Shown here in pieces: positions 23,151 through 35,311 of a stretch of 64,000 nucleotides of DNA; positions within the stretch are counted from its first letter, which is position 1; each line of letters starts with the position of its first letter. The notes beneath the pieces were generated by a model that was given only the letters and a program-made list of their open reading frames with translations, was not told where the DNA came from and made no database searches. The DNA comes from Raphanus sativus (lineage: Eukaryota > Streptophyta > Magnoliopsida > Brassicales > Brassicaceae). The stretch covers positions 21,785,407 to 21,849,406 of the forward strand of contig NC_079515.1 in NCBI RefSeq assembly GCF_000801105.2, read 5' to 3'. A program made the translations under genes and the position numbers.

Positions 23151-23358
23151 TATAGAATATAGATTATTTCAAACATAAATGTAATATATTTGATTTTTTT
23201 AGTAATATTTATTTGTATGGTTCAATGTAGTTTGAGCAGTGGACAATATTTATTCATGGAACATATTTTTAGTGTAAAATTTATTATGTGAAAGAACACA
23301 TTTATCTGATATATTATAAAAATTAAAAAATCAAATATAAAATTATATATTTGATGAC

Positions 23359-23389
<31 letters not shown>

Positions 23390-25325
23390 AAAGAGTAAGG
23401 ACAGAGAAAAAAGGAAAATGAAGACTATGAAGAGAAAGTGGAGGACGAGTATAAAGAAAAAGATGGAGAGAGAGAGAGAGAGAGATTCTATATTTGGTAA
23501 TATATATATATATAGAGAGAGATAGGGATGGAAATAGAGATGGAGGAATGAGAGATTAGATTGTATAGTTACAATTCTAGTTTACATTTTGTATATAGAA
23601 TACAACAAAATTTTATTATAACTATACATATTCAATTTTATAAATATATGTTAGTTTTACAAAATAATGAAATTGCAAAATTAACCTGAGACGACTTACA
23701 AGTTAGTCGTCTAGAAAAAACAAAATATTATTCTTTTTAATTTTCTACTGGACGACTAACTTATAAGTCGTCCAGGAAAAGTCAAATTTCTAACATATTC
23801 CGGTCAAATGCAAAACTAACCCGTTTTTTCTAAATAAATAACTTGTAAGTCGTTTCGATTTTTTTTTTCCAAACAAATTAAAAGTCAAATACAAAACTAA
23901 CGTCTACATAACTTGTTTAGCACAATTTCACAATTTCAACTAGTGAGATAACTTGTTTAGCACACATAAGTCTTCTCCAAACATCCAGAATCTCAAACAA
24001 AAGTTACCCACCAAGAATCGCAACTTTCAATGGCTATATGAACCATAAAAAAATTAGAATTAAAATTTTGGGATTTTTTGAATGAATATGAAGAGAAAGT
24101 GAAAGAGGTGTTGTTTTTAGTTAATAAAAATTGAAAAAGAATAAGTGTAAATCGATTTGAGGTGCACTAAGAGTTTCAAATTAGTTGTTTATGGTGATTG
24201 ATGTATTGATGGCAGTGACAATCTTGTAAATAAATGAAAATGATGAGGTTGACAGAGTAAAATTTTCATTTAAAAAAAAAAAATTAATGGTATTTTTGTA
24301 AATAATGTGAACTTGCGGGGTGAATAGGACAAATGAAAAATAAAATAAAAACATAGGTTAGTTTTGTGGTTGACTTTGAATAAAAAAATCTTGATAAGGA
24401 TAAAAAAACCTAATTAAGGAGCAACTTTTTTCTACTATAATTTATAAAATAAGTGTTTAAATGTCTTTAATTTTTTTTTATTTTTAAGAATGATAAACTC
24501 TCATCTCTTATGTCGAATTTTCTCTATACTCCAAATATTATATTTTCTAGAAAATGACTTCATGTTTTGAGTCAATTTTGTAAAAACCCTTTAAAATAAT
24601 AGGTTTATAATTGTAAAGATTCAATACAAATTGAAGGTTTCAAAGTTGCCAGGTGTCACAAAATGCCCTGAGAAAAAAAACTCAATTCATAGTATTAGAT
24701 TCGTATAAATAATTTTAAACTTATAAAATTAATTAAAAAGAAAAGCTGAAAACGAGGAAGAACAAAATAATAATTAATATATTAATATCATAGCTTAGCT
24801 GACGTTATGGTTATTACTTAGTTTTGTACTTTCTTATGGTTGTGTGGCCAAATTTCTCTTTAAAAATCATTTAGTGATATAGTTACTTTCTAATTTAATA
24901 TTATTTTCATGAAAATATCATATGAGTTTTCTGACTAATTAGTTACAAATATTCAGTTAGACGACAAAAAGGTAGTTACAAATATATAAAAATAATTGCT
25001 AAATTTTCTTTCTCTTTACTTATGTTTTTATTTAGTAGATTATGTTATGATCTGGCGTATCATCCCATCTTTTAACATAGTTAGTTGTTTTACAAATATA
25101 TCACACTAGTTTCTTTTAAAAAGCCACCATCACCATGTTATTGTTTTGTCTTGTGTCTCATTGGAACAATAGGGGAGGAACCGTAGCTCTTTGAAAGTAT
25201 ATCTAGTTGACTAATATTAAATCCTAATATTAAAAATTATATTGCTACTTGCCTAATTTTGATGCACAATTTAGATATATTAGTTAATCAGTTGAATTTT
25301 TTATATGTTAAACCAGATAGTCATT
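23151..25325. other. AT-rich intergenic DNA with microsatellites and hairpins
   Basis: Holds a TA-dinucleotide run (about 23362-23386), a GA run (about 23470-23487) and two palindromes built on GACGACT/AGTCGTC (23689-23712 and 23748-23775). No gene is recognised. Confidence 0.55.
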
Positions 25326-25345
25326 AGATAAATATGACGTTGCTG

Positions 25346-26217
25346 ATATGCTGTACAACTTATAATCAGGTATATCTCTCTAGAAAATTTATCTGCCTTC
25401 TCTCTAAACCTTCTCCGACGTGCTTAGAGTTTTCCGGCCGACGGGTGGGCTCTCTCAGCCACCGTCGGTCCGGCCTTAGTTTTCTTTTTTTTGTTTGTAT
25501 TTGTACTCTGCGAGGGAGAGAGAGCGTCGTCTCGTTCTAACTCTGTTCTCTGCTTTCGACTCCGGGATGGAGAGAATCCACTAGCTCCGTCGCCGGCTTA
25601 TGACTCTAGGGGATGGAGGCTTTTACAGCTCTGCGTCGCCGGCTTAGCTAGGTATCAATCGTGTTTGGGTGGTTTTGATTCGGTGTTTGGGTCCGAGGTG
25701 ATTCGTGGGTGTGTGTGGAGTTAGTTCTTGTCTTCCGATGATGATGATTCAAATCGCTTGGATGAGATCTCGACAGACGATGACGCTCTCCGATGTCGAT
25801 GCTCTGGGGATGAAGACAGAGTTGGTACTTTTGGGTTTCAATCCCGTGTGGGTGATGTGGTGATCCGGCGGAGATATCGGCTGGGCCGATGAATGCTCGC
25901 CGTGGAAAAAATCTCTGTTGTAGAGATTGGAAAGAAACGCTTGATTCCGACTTTGATGCCGGTCAGTTTCCGGCGAACTGTTACGAGTCGGTGACGGTGA
26001 TGGGTTTGGTGACGCGTGGTAGCCTCGTTGTTGAGATTGTTACACGTGTTGTCGTTGTTTGCTTATACCGACATGTGTTTAGTCGGTTTTTTGGGCTTCC
26101 TTATGTCTGGTGGGTTTTCGGTCTTAGGTTTGTGTTCGGTTGGACCTTCGGGCTTTGTATCTTTACAGGTTTGGGCTTTGGCCTGTTAATAAATACTTTT
26201 TAGATGGCAAAAAAAAA
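25346..26217 (+). mobile_element. Poly(A) retroposon with 20-bp target duplications (Sadhu- or LINE-like)
   Basis: A perfect 20-bp direct repeat, AGATAAATATGACGTTGCTG, lies at 25326-25345 and 26218-26237. The enclosed 872 bp ends in an A-run, so it was inserted by target-primed reverse transcription. The interior is GC-richer than its surroundings and has only short open frames (25491-25724, 25889-26203) without recognisable domains. Length, lack of coding and the poly(A) end resemble the Sadhu retroposons of Arabidopsis. A processed transcript or LINE fragment is also possible. Confidence 0.8.
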
Positions 26218-26301
26218 AGATAAATATGACGTTGCTGGATTCATTTGATACGGACATAATCATGTATCCCACCCCAAATATTTATTGCCACCAGCGTCTA
26301 A

Positions 26302-26587
26302 GAGCAACTCCATTGAGAGTTTTAATCTAAAACTCTCACATTTTCCCACAAAAAAAAACATTAAAATAACTGTGGGGCCCACAGAAAATATAAACCTGTC
26401 TCACATAATTCCTTCCCGCTGAATCTGTCTCTTAACTGTTCCGCGGGCCCCACGCCACGTGGCGGCCCGCGATTGGTTCGATTTTTTTTTTTTTTTAAAA
26501 GTCAAACGAAAAAAAAAGAAAAAATTAAAAAATTATTTTTTGGGTCTTGGAATTCGTGCCCTCCATGTATTGCTAATGGAGATGCTC
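26302..26587. mobile_element. Tourist-like (PIF/Harbinger) MITE
   Basis: Ends GAGCAACTCCATTG and the near complement TAATGGAGATGCTC, flanked by the 3-bp duplication TAA at 26299-26301 and 26588-26590. 286 bp, non-coding. Confidence 0.8.
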
Positions 26588-26590
26588 TAA

Positions 26591-28329
26591 CGATGCTGGC
26601 ATGTTGCATATATATATATTGTTGTTTATCATTGCATAGTTTCCACTTATTTCATAATATATAAATGGGGTAAATAAAAATAAGAAACAAGCTTTCAATT
26701 TTCCGCGTGGCTGGCGACTAAATCATGTCCAGATTATTAGACACGTGATGGAATTGGAGGTGCATGCACTTTCTTGCGTTCCAAATGAGAAATACAAGTC
26801 GAGCATGAAAAGAAGATTCTATATTTTTGTCAAGTAAAGGCTTTTATCAGGAAGAAATTACAATACATTATTTATAAACTCCAAAAATGTATTGCTATAA
26901 CATGCATGTAACTATACTGTTGGAATAGAGAAAATGATAACTTCACATAAACTCGCAATGCTTTTATTTCATACAACTACTTCTCTTCAAATTAGATATA
27001 CAGAAAGAAAAAATCAACTTTGATGGTGTAGATTTTTGGAACATACATACATAGGTTTATCGAAATTATAGTATTGCTTAAAAAAAGTTATAGTATTGCT
27101 ATAACCTGCATGTTGCCAAATCTAATAGAAAAATCTTAACCGGCTGTTTACCAGCTAGTTTTGATGAAACTAACTCTAACAAATACATATTTCCAAATTA
27201 TCATTTTATTGGGTAGTAGTTTAGGTATATTTAGCTTAGAGTTCTTAAAATGTACTTGTTCAATTTCTATTTAAAGTATCTCTAACTCACCTTTATATTT
27301 GACTTTATAATAACGTTTAGCAAAAGTACTCTAATCCATCTCTATTTATTTTTCTAAAATAAAAATTATTATCTTTTTTCTATTTATAAAGAAGGAAATA
27401 GAAATTTTCTATATTTTATTGTATATTTGGAAATTGCTAATACAGAAAAATATATTGGAATATATTTCATTTTGTTAGCAAAAAAAACTAATCTTTATTT
27501 TAGAGGAAGAAATAACAAAATACATTGGAATGGTTTAAGAGAGCTGAAATATGCATGTTTGTCCAGGAGCACAAGAAAATTTTATGCTTCCAAAATTTAT
27601 AAGAACATGCAAAAAAAAAAAAGATAAGAACATGCAAAAAAAGAGTTAAGAACATGCATGTATTGGTGTTATAAATCACACATCAATAGAAAAATCTTAA
27701 ATGGCTATCAAACTCGAATAAACTAAAAGAGTATTTTAATTAAGAAGATGATTTCGGTTAACAAATCAAGAAAGCAACAAAAAACATCAATAGTTTCAAA
27801 ATACCACAACTTGAGCCATTATTCTAGAGGTCATCTATCATGTTTTCTTCAGCAACTTGAGCCATTATTCTAGATTATTGAAACCAACTACTAGGTTTGC
27901 TGGAATTTAATAATTTTCCAATCAAACAATTTACTCTCTTTTCATTATAGTTATTTAATGAGTAGGGACAAGTAAATAGCACTGCATGTCCGGGTTTTCT
28001 TGGTCGTGAGGAAAAAAAGTGCCTGACCTACAATCTAATATTTACCAATTCTACCTTCTACGCCAGTACATTAGCATGCAGGCCCGGACAAAAAGAGAAA
28101 CTACAAAGATTACAAAAAAACAAATAAATTCAAAGAGAAAGAGTGTTCATGCACCGGTCTCTCTTGTTGTATTCTCAAGTTGTGATTTAAGCCAATAATA
28201 TTTCAATGGCCCACCACTATAGTCTATAGGCTAATGCCTCCCACTCAATTGATTCTATTTTAATACCTAAATACATAACAAATTTATTGGTCTCGTATAT
28301 CCTCTGAAACTATTCGTAACTACCTTCTT
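26591..28329. other. AT-rich intergenic DNA without recognisable genes
   Basis: Several short AT-rich open frames, for example 27427-27627, have a composition and residue use unlike real proteins. No repeat boundary or RNA gene was found. Confidence 0.5.
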
Positions 28330-28330
28330 A

Positions 28331-28384
28331 AGAAGTTGACCGCTTTGATCAAAAAAAAAAAAAAAAAAAAAAGAAGTTGACCGC
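28331..28384 (+). mobile_element. Very short poly(A) retroposition scar
   Basis: AGAAGTTGACCGC is duplicated at 28331-28343 and 28372-28384. The insert is TTTGATC and 21 A residues. It is the extreme case of a 5'-truncated retroposon: seven templated bases plus the tail. Confidence 0.75.
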
Positions 28385-29508
28385 AAAATTATCTTCTAAG
28401 CTTTTTCTTGTTTTTATGAGTATCACATAATCAGTTCTCAAAATGCTGATTAATCCATGGAATGACTGAATTCGAATATACCTTCTTACAAAGTTTTATG
28501 ATTGGCTTCTATAAACTATTGGACCGAAACTCCATACCAAGAACCATAAATTGTTTGATAATAAACAGTTTTAACTCATATCAGAGCTGCATACTTGTAT
28601 TAAGAACCCATACTCGTGATATTTGTTGGAAAGTTTTGACGGTGAATTCGTGGGAAATTACTTTCCAGAATAATCTATTAAGCCCATGATAGAAAGGAAC
28701 CACCAGTGTTTGTTTCAACTACAGACAACTATCAAGATTAATCTTATTAAATGTTTAAAACCATTTGAAGTGAAGAAATATCAACAATTTAACGAAATAT
28801 CGCTTTCGTAGTTTAATAATTATTATCTTAAATACATTGTTCACAAAAATATTTAAAAATATATTATTAATAAATTATTTTTTTCTTTTTTTATTAATAA
28901 AATCTCATCTGTGGCCAGAAAAGAATTGTCTCAAGGTACAGTTACTTGCTGAGAGCTATTCTGTTTGGGTTATTTTAGATAGTTCTCCACCTCATATGCA
29001 TCTTGGTCGATTTTTAGAAACCGCGTTTTCTTAAAAAAAAATACAGTTATAAGAATTTGTTTGCTGAAGAAAACGATCAAACTATGGCCGTTCATTGATG
29101 AACAGACAACCGTTTTTTAACAAAAATCAGTACGTATACAACAAAAAAAAACTGTGAGCATAGCTCCAACAGGATATTTAAACTTTTTCGTGATAATGAT
29201 ATGACATTGTGTCAAGGGGTATGCACTTGGACATTGTAGTCAAAATCGAGTAATTAAGCCTTATTATATTTTTCCAAGAATTGTGATTCCATCATTTTAT
29301 TAACTTGTTAAACAAGAGCTCAGTAAATTTTTTGTTATCCATTTCATATCCAATTAATACCTTAGGTTTGGAGGTTTGCATGCATATATGATACGTAACG
29401 GACACAAACATCTAGGTATCCAAAATAGAGAATTAGCACAACAAAAACTTAAATAATACAATATAGTATGTATTATTACAAAAAAAAACTTCAAGACAGT
29501 GAATCAAG
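28385..29508. other. AT-rich intergenic DNA without recognisable genes
   Basis: Short frames at 28462-28689 and 28837-29034 give proteins that resemble nothing known. One piece (about 28905-29030) has more balanced codon use and may be a fragment of a transposon protein, but it is too short to name. Confidence 0.45.
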
Positions 29509-29516
29509 TTTCATTT

Positions 29517-30243
29517 AGGCCTGGGCATAAAATCTGGAACCCGAAATCCGAACCGAACCCGAACCGAAAAACCCGATCCGTTATCCGATCCGAAATGTAA
29601 AAATACCCGAACGGGTTTTGTAGGGTGGTATAAAAAAATCCGAACCCGAAGTGTTATTAACCGAACCCGAACGGATAACCCGAAAAATCCGAAACTAATA
29701 GTTAATATAAATATTTTTAAAAATATATATATAAGTATTTTAGTTATTAAATTTAATATTTGTGGTAATATGATATATAATAATAAATATTAACAATATT
29801 AAAAATGTTTTAAGTACACAATTAGTTATAAATAAGTAATTTATAATTTGTTCATTGGAAGAACAAGTCTACTCTTTATGATATAATGTATATTATTTAT
29901 AAATAATATTTGTTTTCATGCTTAATTTAACAATATTTTATTGTTATTTTAGTAATTTTATGTGTGATAGATTAGTTTTTATTAATTTAGTTGTTTTTCT
30001 TTATATTTTTCTTTAAGTTTTTGTTTTTTAGTTTGGTTATATCTGAACCGAACCGATATAATCCGAACCCGAATGATATATGGTTACTTTATGGGTTTTA
30101 GGACGCAATATAATTTTTAACCGAACCCGAAGTGTTATTATCCGAACCCAATTCGTACTAATAAAATATTACTATGGGATTTAAGAGCGTAAACCCGAAA
30201 ATCCGATCCGAACGCCAACAGGTACCCGAACACCCATGCCTAA
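29517..30243. mobile_element. hAT-type MITE rich in CCGAAC repeats
   Basis: AGGCCTGGGCATA at the left and the near complement of TTAGGCATGGGTGT at the right, flanked by the 8-bp duplication TTTCATTT at 29509-29516 and 30244-30251. Both arms are CCGAACCCGAA-type repeats around an AT-rich core. Ends and arms relate it to the elements at 6351 and 21267. Confidence 0.82.
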
Positions 30244-30266
30244 TTTCATTTACCAAAAATTTTAAA

Positions 30267-30544
30267 GCTGTAGTGTAACTGGATTGTAATATTTTAGAAT
30301 GAAATGATGTGGAATGATTGATTCCATTAATTCAACATATTTTTTTACCATTTGTAATGAATAGAATGAAATGGCCATTCCACCAATTCCAAAAATAATT
30401 AAAAAAAAATACAAAGAAAATCATTTCAAAACAAATTTTCATGAATAAATGGAATGAATTCCATCCCATTTTCTACAGTATTTCATTCATATCATTCTAA
30501 TTCCTTTCATTCCATTAATTCTATTTTAATTTACCAGTTGCAGC
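30267..30544. mobile_element. MITE-like inverted-repeat element
   Basis: Starts GCTGTAGTGTAACTGG and ends CCAGTTGCAGC, so the terminal 15 bp are imperfect inverted copies. Internal blocks of GGAATGA/TCATTCC also pair. No clear target duplication. Confidence 0.6.
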
Positions 30545-30773
30545 CTAAAAGTTCCATTTACCAAAAATGTTGCGCATATGTATGGGATATCTAAAACCCT
30601 GAGCATTTCTATGTAACCTATAAAATAAATGTTGCAAACTGCTAAGTCAAATGAAGATAAACAAAAGCTATTATATTATATCAGATTGATTGCTTTAATT
30701 TCGAAAAATGCGAGATTAATTCATCCTTGATATCCATGTTACACTCCAGAAATTCTCAAATAATCTAACAGTA

Positions 30774-30935
30774 GAGTTGTCGCTGAGTGGTCCAATGATT
30801 ATTTTTTGCGCTTCGAAATCGAACCTTCTCATCTACTGTCAATTTATCGAGTTTCAAGTTGCAGCCAAGCGACCCCGCATCAGTCTAATCAGTCGTCTCT
30901 TCTGATTATATGGGGGTATTGTCATCTATATTGAA
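30774..30935 (+). repeat. Probable tRNA-derived SINE
   Basis: GTCGCTGAGTGGTCC fits a tRNA A box with one mismatch. About 35 bp on, AATCGAACCT fits a B box, the right spacing for a Pol III promoter. The following GC-richer tail is typical of plant SINE bodies. The 3' end and target duplication are not clear. Confidence 0.45.
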
Positions 30936-32490
30936 AGTCAGAAGTTTCTTTTTCATATTTAAGAAATTTATACTATTCTAATTACCTGACAACTACTATG
31001 ATATGATCTTAAAAAAACTCATTATATAATTAAAACTCTGCAATTAACGTAATACTGGTCATCCTACTATTCTTCTTTAAAACTCTGGTTTGTTATTTTA
31101 TCACAAATTATGAAAAATATTATATAAACAATTTTACAACTGACATTTTTTTATTTTATAAGGATTCACAGTTGATTATATTACTCTAAACTGTCTTATA
31201 AAGATCCATTTCCGATGGTTCTACTTACATCATATTTGCATTATTCACCTTTTTGTAACTCTGAAATTCAGACTTTATTGTGCAAATATATTAATGAACT
31301 TCAATCAAACCAATAGACTAAGAGAACTTCCATTATTATACTAGGAATCCAAATCCTAGTTTTGTACGTAATTCCCGTTGATTTTAATGGTTTAAGTTCG
31401 AACTCGTAACTTTGTTGTTTTAAAACAAAAATAAGGAATTCAAAAAAAAAAAAAACAAGGAATCAATTAGTACACAACTCAATTACTGATACTGAGCTTG
31501 ACCATTCTTTTTACGTTGTGTGTTTTGTTTACTGCAATGTTTGTACAGTGACTAAAAGTTTACTAATTCATATGTAAATAATGCATGGAGAGTACATGTA
31601 TGGACGCTTAATGATGTGATAAAAGGGACAAGTCATAACAAGTGTCGAAAATTGCAGCAATAATAGTGGGAAAAAAAAGTGTCAGCCAATAACAAGTGTC
31701 GAAAATTTGCCTCTATACTTTTCTACCAGCAATAATAGTGAAAATAGAAGCTTTGGCCTTCTATACATTATACTAACGCTCCAATTATAGAGGCGGCGGC
31801 GATGAATATCTCAGCCAATACAACTTCTTCACCTCGTAACGGAACAAAACATAGTCAATTTCGTGAAGCGATTACTATTATGTGGCAGTCAATCTTTATA
31901 CCCCGACAAGACTACCCTCCTACAAAACAGTTTGACCCAAATATACCTCCTTTCGTAATTATTAATTTTTTTATAATAATTTTTATTAATTTTTTAAACT
32001 AAAACTAGCAAAATCTTTAAACTAAAAATAGCAAAATCTTTTATTAGTTTGTAATACTTTTTTTGCTAAAATTTAGTTTGTAATACTCTAGCTCTTGGAA
32101 TGAAAAATTATTATAGTTATATATATCTGATAATGATCAAAATATGACAGTACTTCTCTTAAGTTACAAAAAAAAATGACAGTACATTTCTTTTATATAC
32201 CATTCGTCGAATGTTTTAAGTTGTTTTACCGTATATAATTTCTGGCACACAGTGAAAAACATTCGAAACATGTGAAAACATGTGAAAACATGATAATAAT
32301 AAACTAATATTATAAGTTAATAATTAACTTGCATGGAGACGTTGAAACATTGATTCTTCTCAGCTTTTTGTCGCATGTTTGACCCATTTAGCCGCATATT
32401 TGAATCACTATTGTCAGTAAAACAAATCTTGCAAATTAAACTTGTTAAGTTTTTTTTTGTAAAACAAACTTGTTAAGTTTTGTGATGTAA
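30936..32490. other. AT-rich intergenic DNA upstream of ORA59
   Basis: No certain gene. A 66-codon frame at 31802-32002 begins with a normal-looking start context after a GGCGGCGGCG stretch and has mixed residues for its first 50 codons. It could be a relic or a small unknown gene, but nothing confirms it. Confidence 0.4.
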
Positions 32491-32615
32491 CATATATATT
32501 GTTACTTTTATTAAAAACACACACATATATATATACATCGTTACTTTATTAAAAACAGACACACATATATACTGTTACTTTTTTTAAAAACACATACACA
32601 TATATATATATTGAC
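32491..32615. repeat. Tandem repeat, unit about 45 bp
   Basis: Three imperfect copies of a unit made of CATATATAT, TGTTACTTT and TTAAAAACA. It lies about 0.65 kb before ORA59. Confidence 0.7.
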
Positions 32616-32799
32616 ATATTGTTGTATGCATGTGCTAAATACACGATTTAGCATACAACGTAGCGGTTTGATGTTAGGTTATATTAATAGTTTCACATTC
32701 TTTTTCTAATATATAGTTTCACATTCTGATCAATCACAACTGATGTTTCTTATTATGTCTCGTATTCTCATCTCATCCTAATAAGAAAGATCAATAACG

Positions 32800-33180
32800 C
32801 CAACGTGGCAAATATTGCCATGTCAACAAATGGGTGACCTCATGTATTTTGTCGGAAACACGCCGCCGTACGTCATTCCCTCGAACTTGGTCTTGTCCCA
32901 CGTGGAACAATGCACCCACCTCTGTGTTATCGTATTAGAGATAGATCCTCGATTACGTATTACCTTCTTTTTTGGTTTCTTACTCAATTATATTATCTTT
33001 TTGCATGGCCCCATTTTCTGTTTTTTTTTAATAAATGGTTATTAAGTTTTTGTAGGCAGCCTCGTTATCAGTTGGACCCGATGGTATAAAATATATATTA
33101 AACTATTATAATATTATATAATGCACTCTAATTCAAATTAATATCTAACCAGTTCCACATCTCGTGTATATATATGCCAT
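32800..33180 (+). promoter_or_regulatory. ORA59 promoter with jasmonate- and TGA-type motifs
   Basis: A TATATATAT core (33167-33175) lies about 70 bp before the ATG. Further upstream are a CACGTG G-box (32899-32904), an AACGTG T/G-box (32802-32807), a CGTCA/TGACG core (32871-32875) and a GCC-box-like CGCCGCC (32861-32867). The ORA59 promoter in Arabidopsis is known to use TGACG sites bound by class II TGA factors. That these sites are the functional equivalents is inference. Confidence 0.5.
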
Positions 33181-33243
33181 ATATTTCTCAAATGTATAAT
33201 CACTTGTTAAAGAGAACCGATAAGAAAAGAAAAAAGACTGGAG

Positions 33244-33927
33244 ATGGAGTATCAAACTAGCTTCTTCTACGAAAACCAAAGTCAAGAGTTCTCACCGGAG
33301 AACTCTTGTTCAACAAACTCATGGAGCTCACAAGAATCATTCTTGTGGGAAGAAAGTTTCTTACATGATCAATCCTTCCTCTCATTTAGCCCTTCCTATG
33401 ATGACTTCTTCACATTTGAATCATCACTCATCAAAGAAGAAGTAGAAGACACCGTGGTGGCTGAGGAGGAGGAGAGGTCATACAGAGGAGTGAGGAAGAG
33501 GCCATGGGGTAAATACGCAGCCGAGATAAGAGACTCAACGAGGAAAGGTATAAGAGTGTGGCTCGGGACGTTCGACACTGCGGAAGAGGCGGCTCTTGCT
33601 TATGATCAGGCAGCTTTCGCTTTGAAAGGTGACCTTGCGGTACTCAACTTCCCCGTAGATGTTGTTAAGGAGTCTCTCCAAAAGATGGAGAATGTTAATC
33701 TCAACGGAGGAGAGTCTCCGGTGATAGCTTTGAAGAGAAAACATTCCATGAGAAACCGACCCAGAGGAAAGAAGAAGTCTTCTCCTTCTTCATCTTCCTC
33801 TTCTTCTTCATCTTCAAGAAGTAGTATACAAAGTCTTGCTACGAAGCAAGAAGGTACTACAACCCTTGTAGTTTTTGAAGATTTGGGTGCTGAGTACTTA
33901 GAAGAGCTTATGAGATCATGTTCATAA
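33244..33927 (+). CDS. ORA59: AP2/ERF transcription factor ORA59
   Basis: Group IX ERF that integrates jasmonate and ethylene signals and activates defence genes such as PDF1.2 through GCC boxes in the nucleus. The 227-residue, intronless frame starts [16 protein letters not shown], close to Arabidopsis ORA59. It has an acidic, Ser/Phe-rich N-terminus and one AP2 domain (residues 80-137) starting [18 protein letters not shown] with [17 protein letters not shown] basic stretch with [17 protein letters not shown] follows, then a polyserine run, and the C-terminal acidic motif [16 protein letters not shown], an EDLL-type activation motif. It is slightly shorter than Arabidopsis ORA59 (244), mainly in the N-terminal and Ser-rich regions. 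Its place after the PPR gene matches At1g06160. Confidence 0.94.
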   Translation: MEYQTSFFYENQSQEFSPENSCSTNSWSSQESFLWEESFLHDQSFLSFSPSYDDFFTFESSLIKEEVEDTVVAEEEERSYRGVRKRPWGKYAAEIRDSTRKGIRVWLGTFDTAEEAALAYDQAAFALKGDLAVLNFPVDVVKESLQKMENVNLNGGESPVIALKRKHSMRNRPRGKKKSSPSSSSSSSSSSRSSIQSLATKQEGTTTLVVFEDLGAEYLEELMRSCS

Positions 33928-34379
33928 TCATATCTACTTTAACAATAATATGAGATTTGAGTGACCTTTATTTTTATAATAGTTTTATTGTTGTCGGATT
34001 TTGGAAGGGCTGTGATGGGGATGTTGGAAGTGTATAGACAGTGGTCTACTGTTGCGTTATTGTTGGAAAGCATGTATTATGAATTATCTAGTACTAAGTA
34101 AATCACTATACCTTAATGCTTATTTTCTTAATATATTTATTTGTATTTCTTTGCTAATCCAAGTTGATCTTATCTTTTAAATATCCCAGAAAAAGTTGTT
34201 AAAAGGAAACCCAAATCCAGCATAAAGATTGCTTTAATTTGTATTCTAATCACAAAGTCAAAGCTTGAAGAAAAACATATTATTTCTAATTCACTCATGC
34301 ATATGATTAAAGGATTCATGTTTGATTGTCTGTAAACAGAAAATGGAATATATTTATCAAAGAATTGATCACAAAGCTT

Positions 34380-35311
34380 CCTGTTGAAAAACAAGCTGTG
34401 TTGCTCGGCTGCTAAGTGCTGGAGTCTGGAGATAAGCTCAAGTTGGTCAAGGACTTTGGAATCGATAGTAAAATAATTTGATTCATTTTTCTTGAACAAG
34501 CTTGATAGTAACTTGGTTTCCTAGGAGTAGTTCATCAACCTCCGTGACATGTGATGTTAAAACCCAAAAAAGCTCAAGCTATGAGTAGTAACATAAATAG
34601 AAACATTACTAATGATTATTAATTATCACTGTTGAATTAATTAGTAGAACACACATTCATCACTGGAGTAGCTTCCATGTATTTTCCCCAATACTTCCAT
34701 AAACACATTGAATGCGAAGATTAGGCATTTCATTTCTGGTAGTATCTGCTATGCCAAAAATGCTCATATACCATACTTAGTATTATTCATCTATTTTTGT
34801 TGTCTAATAAAGGGTTAGAATTGAAACTTTAATTACAAACCTTGGTGTTGAACAGGAAGCTGTAGTGATCTCCTATCTGAAGCTAAAGAGATAGTAAACA
34901 AAAACATACAAGCAACAAAGGTTTAGTTCTTGAAGTTTATTACTTGAAGAAGAAGTTAGGTCTATATAAGTAACTAAACCTTGGTGGGATTTGGAATTAG
35001 GTTCTTTAATTAAGTCACCAAAACGGTCTTTAATTAAGTCACAAGTTCTTGGTAACTATTGTCCCATTTGTTAGACTGTGGCGCATATGCTGGATCTTGA
35101 AAGTTTTGATGCATTTAACTCTGGAGTTGGTGATCAAAACTAGTAGCAGCACTGATGTGAAGCTGCGGTGGCTAGGGCCTAGGGAACAGTCTTGTGGGCT
35201 GAGGTGGAACTCAGAGAGATCTTCGAGGTTGCAGTTGCTGTTGTGCTGCCGGTAACCGTTATCGAGGGTGGTGGCTACGCCGGAGAGAAACTGCCTTCCA
35301 CCGTGAAACAC
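34380..35311 (-). pseudogene. Rearranged relic of a bHLH89/bHLH10/bHLH91-type transcription factor
   Basis: Minus-strand pieces read like the C-terminus of the bHLH10/89/91 group. They are HVTEVDELLLGNQVTIKLVQ (about 34490-34550), SKVLDQLELISRLQHLAAEQ running into HSLFFNRK (about 34383-34470), and QIGDHYSFLFNTK (34842-34879), followed near 34670-34770 by a degraded LMEV-GKYMEAT-like end. A 90-codon frame at 35039-35311 may be the former N-terminus. The bHLH DNA-binding region is missing, the order is scrambled, and the HYSFLFNTK motif appears twice, so more than one decayed copy may be involved. In Arabidopsis the bHLH89 gene (At1g06170) directly follows ORA59, as here. The family is known for tapetum and pollen development. 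Confidence 0.7.

Noticed and set aside
31430..31465. Fifth poly(A) scar between two AAGGAAT copies
   Set aside because: The flanking repeat is only about 7 bp and AT-rich, too short to distinguish from chance.
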